Shown: piece by piece, positions 24,500-33,681 of the stretch
How the letters are laid out: each line of letters starts with the position of its first letter
How positions within the stretch are numbered: the stretch's first letter is position 1
Origin: Senecio squalidus
Taxonomy: Eukaryota; Streptophyta; Magnoliopsida; Asterales; Asteraceae
Reading direction: 5' to 3'
NCBI GenBank assembly: GCA_910822075.1
Contig: CAJVGC010000060.1
Span: forward strand, 24,041,927 to 24,105,926
DNA: 64,000 bases
Notes under the pieces: generated by a model
The model's database searches: none
What the model was told of the DNA's origin: nothing
What the model saw: only the letters and a program-made list of their open reading frames with translations
Program-made: the position numbers and the translations under genes

Positions 24500-25168
24500 A
24501 TGTCTCAATCGTCACGTTCGCACTCTCTTTCACGAGCCGTCTATCCACTGCACGAACCCTCTGAAGGCCATACGGCCTCCGAGAGTCAGCGTCACCAGAC
24601 GACTGACCCGACGGAGGACACGTCAATGACTATCAGCAGCAGTAACGGGTCTAGCCCGAGGACGGTGTTACCTCCTTCCCGACCGGCACCCGTTACAGCA
24701 CCACCTCAGCCCCAAGGGCCCCGCGCCGGGATGGCCGCGCGTCAGCAACCGGACCCGTTCCGACCCGCACCCCCTCAGTCCTTCGTGGACCCGTACGACC
24801 CCGCCATGCCCACTCCGGTCATGGAGCGCTACGCGTGGGAACGTCACTTCATGGAGGAGAGGCGACGTGCCCAGGAGGCCGGAACCTCCCGACCTATGTT
24901 GCCACCCACTCTTCAGCCTCCTCCACCGGCCGCATTTCTCCACCTACACCGCGAGGTTCGGGCCCTCTCCGAGGAAGCCCGACAACAGGGCCTCTACCTT
25001 TTCGAAGTCTCTGACGCCGCGCACAAGCTGGCGGAACAGTCGATCCGAACTATCACATCGGCTCGAGCCACTGCACGTACTGTGCAGCGCCTTGTCAGCG
25101 CGTGCTTCGTCCTAGGGGCTTTGGTAGTGGCTATGGTAGCCAAGGTGTTTCTGGAGAGGCGCCATTAG
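24500..25168 (+). CDS. Extra ORF between primer-binding site and gag, C-terminal membrane-anchor-like segment
   Basis: An uninterrupted frame of 222 codons. I chose the ATG at 24500 because all three Gypsy copies share CGCAGATCCGTC then MSQSSRS (or its broken form) there; an upstream in-frame Met exists at 24458. Order: Ser/Arg-rich start, EGHTASESQRHQTTDPTEDTS conserved block, Pro/Ala-rich middle, a His/Arg/Glu-rich possible coiled-coil region (about 115-195), then a hydrophobic stretch of about 17 residues (ACFVLGALVVAMVAKVF) and a basic tail LERRH. It looks like a tail-anchored protein. It matches no Gag, Pol or Env domain I know. Function unknown. Conservation in three elements argues it is real. 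Confidence 0.7.
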   Translation: MSQSSRSHSLSRAVYPLHEPSEGHTASESQRHQTTDPTEDTSMTISSSNGSSPRTVLPPSRPAPVTAPPQPQGPRAGMAARQQPDPFRPAPPQSFVDPYDPAMPTPVMERYAWERHFMEERRRAQEAGTSRPMLPPTLQPPPPAAFLHLHREVRALSEEARQQGLYLFEVSDAAHKLAEQSIRTITSARATARTVQRLVSACFVLGALVVAMVAKVFLERRH

Positions 25169-25525
25169 TTCATTTTCTTTATTGTACTGTAGGCCGAGTT
25201 GTAATTTTCACATGTACACAACTTCGGGCCATTTTCTATTATTTCCTATTGTATCGTACTGTACTTCTCTTTTATAGACCTTGTACTCAACTTTTATTTT
25301 AATGAATGAAATTCCGTTTATTATTATCTATTGTTACTTATCTTGTGAATCTTGTACTGTGTTGAATCTTTTTCTTACGAGTAGATCTTTTGAAACTTTG
25401 TCGTGCGTGTTCTATCTGTTCTGTCACCATACTCTTGCGTGGTTGTTAACTTGTTCATTGAATCATGTTCTTATCGTACTCTAATCGTGCGTTCCTAAAT
25501 CAAATCTGTTTTCTGTTGTAGAATC

Positions 25526-25642
25526 ATGGCACCCCGTACCAATGCCGCGATCATCGCTGAGCAGTTGCAAGCAGCGATGCCCAACATGATCGCCCAGATC
25601 ACTGCGGGAATCAATGCTAATGTCAACAATCACCAGCAACAA

Positions 25643-25675
<33 letters not shown>

Positions 25676-26668
25676 CAACAGAACCACCAGAACCAACCCC
25701 CGAAGCCACCAGCCTGCACCTACAAGAGCTTCATGGCTTGCAAACCTAAGGAGTTCCATGGCACATCTGGTGCCGTAGGCTTGGTTTCCTGGTTCGAGAG
25801 CATCGAGTCGGTGCTGCACATCAGTGGATGTGCTGAGGCTATGAAAGTACAATACGCTTCTTGCGTATTGCACGGTAAGGCACTGACTTGGTGGAACAAT
25901 CTGGTCCGCAACAGGGGACGTGAGACAGCTTATGCTCTCACCTGGGAACAATTCAAAACCCTCCTGATTGAGGAGTACTGCCCCAAAGGGGAAATCAAAA
26001 AGCTCGAAGCCGAGCTCTGGGATCATGAGATGGTCGGAAACGACATTGAAGGGTACACTGCCCGATTCCATGAGTTGGCTCGACTGGTCCCAAGGCTAGT
26101 AACTCCGGAAGAGAACAAGATCGACCTTTACATCTCTGGTCTTGTTCCTGAAATCAGAGGAATGATTCTCACTAAGGAACCCCAGACCCTCCAAAGCGCT
26201 ATCATCCTAGCTCACCGCCTCACGAGCGACCTACTCACCGCTCCTGCCTCATCCAAGAAAGAGTCCGGTGAGAAAAGGAAGTCTGACCAGACTCCAAGGC
26301 GGAGCGATAGGAACAAAAAGAAGAAGACCACCCGTAACCTTGCCATAGCAGCCGTAGCACCGCCACCGCCACCTCCACCAGCAGGAAATCGATATACGGG
26401 GACGAACCCCAAGTGCAACAAGTGCAATTTCCACCACCACGGTAACTGTCCCGTGTGTATGAGGTGTCAGAAGGAAGGGCACTTTGCCAAGTACTGCACG
26501 GAAAAGCTGGCAGCTCAAGGTCCGAAGCCGGCATGTTACGAGTGCGGAAGTGATCAGCACCTCCGGAATGCTTGCCCCAGACTCCGCAACGCCCAACCTA
26601 ACCGAGGCGGGCAAGGTCGAGGACGTGCATTACAGCTGAAGAGGCACGGCAGGATCCGAACGCGGTGA
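25526..26668 (+). CDS. gag: Gypsy Gag polyprotein, C-terminus shifted by a small deletion
   Basis: Structural protein that forms the virus-like particle and binds the element RNA. 380 aa: N-terminal MAPRTNAAIIAEQL, a polyglutamine run (about 38-52), a retrotransposon Gag capsid region (about 85-220, WFESIESVLHISGC ... YTARFHELARLVPR), a Lys/Arg-rich patch, a proline run, and CCHC zinc knuckles (CMRCQKEGHFAKYC and CYECGSDQHLRNAC). A 7-base deletion after GRGRA, relative to the second copy at 27229 on, shifts the last 15 or so residues and separates gag from protease. It may be an assembly error beside the gap. Confidence 0.9.
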
Positions 26669-27128
26669 ACGGTACGTTTCCTGTTAACAATCATTATGCA
26701 TCCGTTCTTTTTGATTCTGGTGCCGAAAGGAGCTTTGTGTCCTTAGAATTTAGACCCCTTATTAACTTAGGATCTACGATTCTTAAGGATAGCTTCACCA
26801 TAGAGTACGCTAACGGTCAGGAGTTCGAAGCTAAGGATATAATCATAGGATGTTCCATATGCCTGTCCGATAAAACTTTCCCTATCGATTTAATCCCTAT
26901 CGAGCTGAAAAGCTTTGATGTCATCGTCGGAATGGACTGGCTCTCTCGTTTCCGAGCCGAGATCGTCTGTTTTGACAAACTCATTCGCATCCCTCTCTCC
27001 GACTCTGAAACTTTAATCGTTCAAGGAGACAAACCCGGACGTTCACTCCGTCTCGTGTCGTCCATCAAAATGCGTAAGTACCTCGAGAAGGACTGTGACG
27101 CATTTCTTGCTCACGTTGTGGAACGTAA
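26665..27128 (+). CDS. Gypsy aspartic protease segment, left copy, runs into the assembly gap
   Basis: The frame begins at MNGTFPVNNHYASV and contains LFDSGAERSFVS, the DSG active site of retroviral-type aspartic proteases, then the KTFPIDLIPIELKSFDVIVG and DWLSRFRAEIV blocks. It runs intact to the N run at 27129. It is a second copy of the region after the gap, so it should be read together with 27229-28210. Confidence 0.85.
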
Positions 27129-27228
27129 NNNNNNNNNNNNNNNNNNNNNNNNNNNNNNNNNNNNNNNNNNNNNNNNNNNNNNNNNNNNNNNNNNNNNNNN
27201 NNNNNNNNNNNNNNNNNNNNNNNNNNNN
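27129..27228. other. Assembly gap (100 N)
   Basis: Exactly 100 N, a conventional placeholder for a gap of unknown size. Sequence from 26152 to 27128 recurs right after it, from 27229 to 28210. Confidence 0.98.
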
Positions 27229-27975
27229 AATCAGAGGAATGATTCTCACTAAGGAACCCCAGACCCTCCAAAGCGCTATCATCCTAGCTCACCGCCTCAC
27301 GAGCGACCTACTCACCGCTCCTGCCTCATCCAAGAAAGAGTCCGGTGAGAAAAGGAAGTCTGACCAGACTCCAAGGCGGAGCGATAGGAACAAAAAGAAG
27401 AAGACCACCCGTAACCTTGCCATAGCAGCCGTAGCACCGCCACCGCCACCTCCACCAGCAGGAAATCGATATACGGGACGAACCCCAAGTGCAACAAGTG
27501 CAATTTCCACCACCACGGTAACTGTCCCGTGTGTATGAGGTGTCAGAAGGAAGGGCACTTTGCCAAGTACTGCACGGAAAAGCTGGCAGCTCAAGGTCCG
27601 AAGCCGGCATGTTACGAGTGCGGAAGTGATCAGCACCTCCGGAATGCTTGCCCCAGACTCCGCAACGCCCAACCTAACCGAGGCGGGCAAGGTCGAGGAC
27701 GTGCATTCGCACTCACAGCTGAAGAGGCACGGCAGGATCCGAACGCGGTGAACGGTACGTTTCCTGTTAACAATCATTATGCATCCGTTCTTTTTGATTC
27801 TGGTGCCGAAAGGAGCTTTGTGTCCTTAGAATTTAGACCCCTTATTAACTTAGGATCTACGATTCTTAAGGATAGCTTCACCATAGAGTACGCTAACGGT
27901 CAGGAGTTCGAAGCTAAGGATATAATCATAGGATGTTCCATATGCCTGTCGATAAAACTTTCCCTATCGATTTAA
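27229..27975 (+). pseudogene. Gypsy gag zinc-knuckle and protease start, right copy, frameshifted
   Basis: The frame entering from the gap covers the Lys/Arg-rich and proline patches and is lost at the missing G near 27475. A second frame (27529-27975) carries both CCHC knuckles, then the protease DSG motif without the 7-base loss seen in the left copy. It is lost again at the missing C near 27949, where the next frame takes over. Confidence 0.85.
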
Positions 27976-28210
27976 TCCCTATCGAGCTGAAAAGCTTTGA
28001 TGTCATCGTCGGAATGGACTGGCTCTCTCGTTTCCGAGCCGAGATCGTCTGTTTTGACAAACTCATTCGCATCCCTCTCTCCGACTCTGAAACTTTAATC
28101 GTTCAAGGAGACAAACCCGGACGTTCACTCCGTCTCGTGTCGTCCATCAAAATGCGTAAGTACCTCGAGAAGGACTGTGACGCATTTCTTGCTCACGTTG
28201 TGGAACGTAA
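27229..28210 (+). repeat. Duplicate of the gag end and protease region after the gap
   Basis: Nearly identical to 26152-27128. I see only three differences, all small indels: one G fewer after ATATACGGG, seven bases more after GTGCATT, and one C fewer in CTGTC|GATAAAAC. Each copy is broken at a different place. An assembly artefact at a collapsed or mis-joined overlap is the simplest reading; a true tandem duplication is possible. Confidence 0.85.
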
Positions 28211-29957
28211 ACCCAAGGAGATCTGTATTCATGATATCCCAGTGGTCAAGGATCACCCTGAAGTCTTTCCCGAAGTTTTGCCCGGGTTACCTCCGCATCG
28301 ACAAGTGGAATTCCGGATAGACCTCATTCCTGGTGCAGCACCGGTCGCTAGGACACCGTACCGTCTAGCCCCACCGGAAATGCAAGAGCTGTCCAAACAG
28401 CTTCAGGAACTTTTGGATCATGGTCTTATTCGTCCTAGCTCGTCACCCTGGGGAGCCCCTATACTCTTCGTTAAAAAGAAAGACGGATCCTTTCTTATGT
28501 GCATCGACTACCGCAAACTAAACAAGCTGACCGTCAAGAACCGATACCCACTCCCGAGGATCGATGACCTCTTCGACCAGTTGCAGGGTGCAACTTACTT
28601 CTCGAAAATAAACCTCCGTTCGGGTTATCATCAGGTTCGTGTCAGCGAGACCGACATTCCAAAGACCGCTTTTCGTACTCGTTACGGTCATTACGAATTC
28701 CTAGTCATGCCATTCGGTCTAACCAACGCACCAGCAGTGTTCATGGACTTAATGAATCGAGTGTGTAGACCTTACCTGGACAAATTCGTGATCGTATTCA
28801 TTGATGATATTCTTATCTACTCAAGAAACAAGGAGGATCACGCGAAACACTTGAAACTCATTCTAGAACTCCTCCGAGAACAGAAGTTGTACGCCAAATT
28901 CTCTAAGTGTGAATTCTGGCTCCGGGAAGTACATTTCCTTGGTCATGTGGTCAACCAAGAAGGGATCCATGTGGATCCGGCTAAGATAGAAGCAATCGAG
29001 AAATGGCAAGCCCCGACGACTCCTACGGAAATTCGTCAGTTCCTAGGGTTGGCCGGCTACTATCGAAGGTTCATCGAGAATTTCTCGAAGATCGCTAAGC
29101 CACTCACCGAACTCACTCAGAAGGATAAGGATTTTGTTTGGGGAACAAAGCAAGAGGAATCCTTCCAGAAACTCAAACACCAACTTTGTCACGCACCGAT
29201 TTTGTCTTTACCAGAGGGTACGGATAACTTCGTTGTATTCTGCGATGCATCCCATCAGGGACTTGGGTGCGTTCTCATGCAGAAAGACAAAGTCATCGCC
29301 TACGCCTCAAGACAACTCAAGGTTCACGAGCAGAACTACACCACTCACGACTTGGAGCTGGGAGCAGTCGTCTTTGCACTAAAGATCTGGAGACATTACT
29401 TGTATGGGACTAAGTGCACGGTTTTCACGGATCACAAGAGTCTTCAACACATCCTAGACCAGAAGATGCTCAACATGAGACAAAGGAGATGGATAGAACT
29501 GCTGAGTGACTACGATTGCGAGATCAAATACCACCCGGGTAAAGCGAACGTAGTAGCAGACGCCCTTAGCCGGAAGGAAAGGGTGAAACCATCCCGAGTT
29601 AGAGCACTAGGTATCCAGATTCAGATTAACCTTCAAACGCAAATCGCCGAGGCTCAGCGAGAAGCGTTGAAGCCCAAGAACCTAAAGGGAGAGACCTTAC
29701 ACCATCATGAGCAGGAGTTCGAACTCAAATCCGACGGGATTCATTACTTCAAGGGCCGAGCATGGATTCCGAAGTCCGAGGATCTTCGTAAGTTAATTCT
29801 GGATGAAGGCCACCGTTCCCGATACTCCATCCACCCAGGATCGGACAAGTTGTACAAGGACCTTAGGGAGTATTATTGGTGGCCGGGCATGAAGAAAGAT
29901 ATCGCCTTGTACGCAGCCAAGTGTCTCACTTGCTCCAAGGTCAAGGCGGAATATTAG
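27933..29957 (+). CDS. pol: Gypsy Pol: protease end, reverse transcriptase, RNase H, integrase zinc finger; ends at a nonsense codon
   Basis: 674 codons. Order: protease C-terminus (about 1-95), linker, RT (about 140-320) with MPFGLTNAPAVFMDLMNR and FIDDILIYSRNKEDH, RNase H (about 420-540) with VVFCDASHQGLGCVL, YTTHDLELGAVVFAL and FTDHKSL, and an H2C2 integrase finger (about 625-670). The first catalytic aspartate of RT is replaced: the KIDLRSGYHQ-type motif reads KINLRSGYHQ, so RT is probably dead. The frame ends at TAG (29955-29957), where the third Gypsy copy has Gln. Both changes are C-to-T/G-to-A type. Confidence 0.9.
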   Translation: MFHMPVDKTFPIDLIPIELKSFDVIVGMDWLSRFRAEIVCFDKLIRIPLSDSETLIVQGDKPGRSLRLVSSIKMRKYLEKDCDAFLAHVVERKPKEICIHDIPVVKDHPEVFPEVLPGLPPHRQVEFRIDLIPGAAPVARTPYRLAPPEMQELSKQLQELLDHGLIRPSSSPWGAPILFVKKKDGSFLMCIDYRKLNKLTVKNRYPLPRIDDLFDQLQGATYFSKINLRSGYHQVRVSETDIPKTAFRTRYGHYEFLVMPFGLTNAPAVFMDLMNRVCRPYLDKFVIVFIDDILIYSRNKEDHAKHLKLILELLREQKLYAKFSKCEFWLREVHFLGHVVNQEGIHVDPAKIEAIEKWQAPTTPTEIRQFLGLAGYYRRFIENFSKIAKPLTELTQKDKDFVWGTKQEESFQKLKHQLCHAPILSLPEGTDNFVVFCDASHQGLGCVLMQKDKVIAYASRQLKVHEQNYTTHDLELGAVVFALKIWRHYLYGTKCTVFTDHKSLQHILDQKMLNMRQRRWIELLSDYDCEIKYHPGKANVVADALSRKERVKPSRVRALGIQIQINLQTQIAEAQREALKPKNLKGETLHHHEQEFELKSDGIHYFKGRAWIPKSEDLRKLILDEGHRSRYSIHPGSDKLYKDLREYYWWPGMKKDIALYAAKCLTCSKVKAEY

Positions 29958-30353
29958 AAACCTTCAGGACTTCTGCAGCAACCGGAGATCCCTATGTGGA
30001 AGTGGGAGCAAATCTCCATGGATTTCATCACCAAGTTACCCCGGACGGCAAAGGGTAACGACACAATTTGGGTAATTGTGGATCGTTTGACTAAGTCTGC
30101 TCACTTCTTGCCGATACGAGAAACCCACTCGATGGAGAAACTCGCACAAATCTACATCAACGAGATCATCTCTCGCCACGGTACACCTCTCTCCATCATT
30201 TCTGACAGGGATAGTCGGTTTACGTTTCGCTTTTGGAACGCGCTTCAGAAATCTTTCGGGACACGACTAGACCCTAGCACAGCTTACCACCCTCAGACCG
30301 ATGGTCAAAGCGAAAGGACGATCCAAACGCTTGAGTGCTTAGAGCATGCGTAG
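29958..30353 (+). pseudogene. Gypsy integrase catalytic core (nested element)
   Basis: Continues the Pol frame after the nonsense codon; a Met is available at 29994. It shows MDFITKLPR, VIVDRLTKSAHF, SIISDRDSRF and TAYHPQTDGQSERT, the D,D,E integrase core. The frame fails near 30330 by a small indel after TIQTLE, relative to the expected continuation, and ends a few codons later. Confidence 0.85.
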
Positions 30354-31066
30354 TTGACTTTGGAGGAAGTTGGGACACACATCTTCCATTGGTCGAGTTT
30401 TCGTACAACAACAGCTACCACGCCAGCATTAAGTGTGCTCCGTTCGAGGCCTTATATGGACGCAAGTGCCGATCGCTGCTTTGTTGGCTAGAAGCTGGTG
30501 ATCGACAGCTCACAAGGCTCGACATTGTTCAAGAAACCATCGACAAGATCACCACTATCAGGGAGCGACTGAAAACGTCCCGTACTTGGCAAAAGAGCTA
30601 CGCCGGTAACCGAAGAAAACCCCTCGAGTTCCAGGTCGGCGATCGTGTACTCCTCAAAGTATCGCCATGGAAAGGGGTAGTTCGCTTCGGGAAACGCGGT
30701 AAACTAAGTCCCAGGTACACCGGACCGTTTGAAGTCATCGAGCGCATTGGTCCAGTAGCTTATCGACTCCAACTCCCGCCTGTTATTTCCAATGTTCATA
30801 TCGTGTTCCATGTTTCGCACTTGAAAAAGTGCCTATCCGATGAGACCATCGTCATCCCACTCGACGAGGTCAAAATCGACAACAAGCTCAATTTCATCGA
30901 GGAACCGCTTGAAGTTGTAGACCGAGAGGTCAAGCAACTCAGACAAAGCTGTGTTCCTATTGTCAAAGTTCGTTGGAACTCCCGACGTGGTCACGAATTC
31001 ACATGGGAACGTGAAGACCAGATACGTCAAAAGTATCCTCATTTGTTCAAAGATACTTCCACCTGA
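30335..31066 (+). CDS. Gypsy integrase C-terminus with chromodomain (nested element)
   Basis: 243 codons in the frame after the indel. It has VEFSYNNSYHASI and APFEALYGRKC (end of the core), a basic DNA-binding part with GDRVLLKVSPWKGVVRFGKRGKL and YTGPFEVIERIGPVAYRL (the GPY/F region), then a chromodomain-like end (VDREVKQLRQ ... VPIVKVRWNSRRGHEFTWE). Chromodomains of this kind direct chromovirus integration to chromatin. The stop at 31064-31066 lies about 50 bp from the 3' LTR. Confidence 0.88.
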   Translation: MLRACVVDFGGSWDTHLPLVEFSYNNSYHASIKCAPFEALYGRKCRSLLCWLEAGDRQLTRLDIVQETIDKITTIRERLKTSRTWQKSYAGNRRKPLEFQVGDRVLLKVSPWKGVVRFGKRGKLSPRYTGPFEVIERIGPVAYRLQLPPVISNVHIVFHVSHLKKCLSDETIVIPLDEVKIDNKLNFIEEPLEVVDREVKQLRQSCVPIVKVRWNSRRGHEFTWEREDQIRQKYPHLFKDTST

Positions 31067-31099
31067 TGTGACGAGTCAAATTTCGGGACGAAATTTCTT

Positions 31100-31114
31100 T
31101 CAACCCGGGGATGA
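31100..31114 (+). other. Polypurine tract of the nested Gypsy element
   Basis: CAACCCGGGGATGA lies directly before the LTR start TGTGACAACC at 31115. The same tract is seen beside the outer and third elements. Confidence 0.65.
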
Positions 31115-32950
31115 TGTGACAACCGTCTAAAAATCAGGTACTGGTTCAGTTATTATATCGGTTCAATTCTCTAGTTACTCTTTTATCGTGTGCACTTTGT
31201 TCTAAATCGTAACTGTTGAGTCTGTACTTTATCGGAACTAGTGTCGGAACAACTCCCGGAATCAATTTTATAAGTCCTAATACCAAGAAAACACCTAATG
31301 AACTTTCCTAAGTTCATAACAAATCATACTTAAGAACTTTCAGTTAACAAAAAGGTCCAACGAAGCAATAACGTAAAAACGAAAAATCAGGAAAGCTGGA
31401 AAATAGCCCGGTGCGCAGCACCTCCACCTGAGGTGCGCAGCACCTGGCTGCAGAATTCAAAATATTTACATTTTGGTCCCTGTCTCGTTTTTATAAACAA
31501 TCAACCAATCAACCACGAGTTTTAACACTCCATTACTGCAATTTCACTGCCCCAAGACTCCCTTTACTACACCCTACCCATTTCTTTTTCATTTCCATTT
31601 TCCTTTCAACAAAAACACCTACACACACACACTTTCTCCTACTTCTCTCTAACATCTCTCTAGAAACCAGCCCAAACCAGTGATTTCCAGCCACTAAATC
31701 CTCATAAAAACACCATAAAAAACGTTTAAACATCAAAGCAATCAAGGAGGAGCAAAGCATTTTCGGTTTCAAGCCTTTTCTACCGGTTTTGGAGCTCTAA
31801 ATCCGTCCAAAACACCATCCATTCATTTTCATCCGGTAGAAATCTTTCTCCTACCTTTATTTACTATTTTTACTAATTGCATGTAAGATCTAAACAATAA
31901 AAATGAGTTTTTATAAAGATTTATGTCACTTTTTATACAAAAACGATTTTTATCTAAATAATGCTTAGATCTATATCTTTTTGGTTAAAAGTTGTTTAGA
32001 AACTGTAAAAACATCATATTATAAAGTATCTACTGGTTGCATGTCGAAATCTTTAAGTCACAAAACGTTTTTAGCAAGAAAAACACAAAACGGGAAAAAG
32101 ACAACAGGTAGGTGCGCAGCACCGAGCTGCTGTTCCTCCCAAAAATCGTCGTTTTACTCGTTTTAAGACTATGTATACGTTCTGGACTTTTGTCAATAAC
32201 ATTATTGGACCGAGATGAATAAAAATGATAATAATGATGACTTGTATTGAACTTTTTGGACTTATTGGACTTGTGGTGAAGTTATTATGTGTATATGCAT
32301 GTTTTGTGAGCGGAAATGATTGTAGGTTTTGGAAATGAAATTTGGGCGCGGAAGCGCTGCCCAAATTTTGTTAGAAAACCTAAACCATTTCAGTAACCTA
32401 AACATGTTTATCATAATAATAACTTTGACTTTGAACTTTCGGACTAAACATAACGTTAACCGCTTCAGACCAAATTTTGGAACAATATTGGACTTAACAC
32501 TTAATTTTAAACAAAAGTTACATAAATCTCTTATATATAAAGTAACCTAATAAGAAATTCACTTTTGGACAATCTTGGTATTCTTTAGGCATTCCGTGAT
32601 TTCCCGGCTCCTTTCCGACCGATTCCGAGTTCACTTTCTTCGCAGACCGTGAGTTACAACCCCACTTGTTTTTACTTTTGTACTTTTAAAACATTATTTG
32701 GGGGAAACATAAGATCATGCTTTGTAACTGTTTACACAATTTGCGAACTATTAAACATTTAGAAACTTGATACATTTGGTACCTACTGAAACGTGTTCAA
32801 AACTCTGAAACATTTTAACATTGGAACTGTTCAAAACTTGGTACTTTTGCAACTTATTTGGAACTATGGAACTGTTCAAAACTTGGTACTTGTACAAACT
32901 ATTATGCGTATTTGTGTTATTGCCTTAGCGGGTTAACTAAACTAGGATAC
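31115..32950 (+). repeat. 3' LTR of the nested Gypsy element, left part
   Basis: Matches 21425 on with scattered single-base changes. It has two GGTGCGCAGCACC copies at the outer site (31410-31444) and one at the inner site (32111-32123), the reverse of the 5' LTR. It is interrupted at 32950 by the Copia element and resumes at 45685. Total LTR length is 2711 bp against 2712 in the mate. Confidence 0.92.
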
Positions 32951-33570
32951 TGTCAGGATCGTGTTAGTCTAGATAAACTAACAGGTTTGCTAACGTTGTA
33001 GATCAAGATCTATTGAAGAAGTTCAGCAGCGGATGAACACTTCAATATTACGAGCTTATTGAACAATAAAGAATGAATAAGATTTAAACAAAAGTATTTT
33101 CAAATTGCAAGCCTCAATTGTATTAACCAGAATAATATCAATACAACGTGTTTTTCTTAATACAAGGATCTATCTATTTATAGACCTTGAGGCTCGTTCT
33201 AGATAAACTAGAATTCTACGTCTATCCTTATCTAAACAATAAGTAAACTTTATCTAATTACAAAAGGAAATATAATCTAATTATAACTCTTAGATTATAT
33301 ATACAAGATATGATAAGTCTTCCGTGTCTTCCGTGCCTTTGACTTATTCCGTATCTTGATTTTGACTGTGACTTGATCTTGACTTTGTCCGTAGTAACCG
33401 TAGTAACTCTATCTACCGTAGCAACTTTGTTGAACAGCCGCACCAACTTGTCTTTGTGATCTTCCGTAGTAACTTCATAATCACCAAACTGATTGTTTAA
33501 GTTACTTTCGTTTGTTTGTTAGGATTCATTGTTTATGGTTAAACTATATTGACTAAGTTATAACCCAACA
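32951..33570 (-). repeat. 3' LTR of the SIRE-type element
   Basis: 620 bp. On the plus strand it begins TGTCAGGATCG and ends TAACCCAACA; on the minus strand it starts TGTTGGG and ends CCTGACA. By eye it is identical to 45060-45679. It carries five copies of the plus-strand motif CCGTAGTAAC or variants at 33389-33474. Confidence 0.95.
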
Positions 33571-33590
33571 ATCTCCCCCTAATCTTGAAC
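33571..33590 (-). other. Polypurine tract of the SIRE-type element
   Basis: The minus strand reads GATTAGGGGGAGAT immediately before the 3' LTR. Confidence 0.8.
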
Positions 33591-33681
33591 TTTTATGACA
33601 CATCAAAAGTACAAGTTTTCATGCTTCAACCATATTAACTACTTTTATTAACAAAGCAGTATTCACTATTACAACTACGGT

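Noticed and set aside
24668..25115. Alternative-frame ORFs over the extra ORF
   Set aside because: Overlap the conserved frame in a GC-rich region and are not conserved in the other two Gypsy copies.
25481..26071. 196-codon minus-strand ORF with a poly-Leu run
   Set aside because: Antisense of the gag polyglutamine region.
27043..27538. ORFs running through the N run
   Set aside because: Frames across an assembly gap of unknown size have no meaning.
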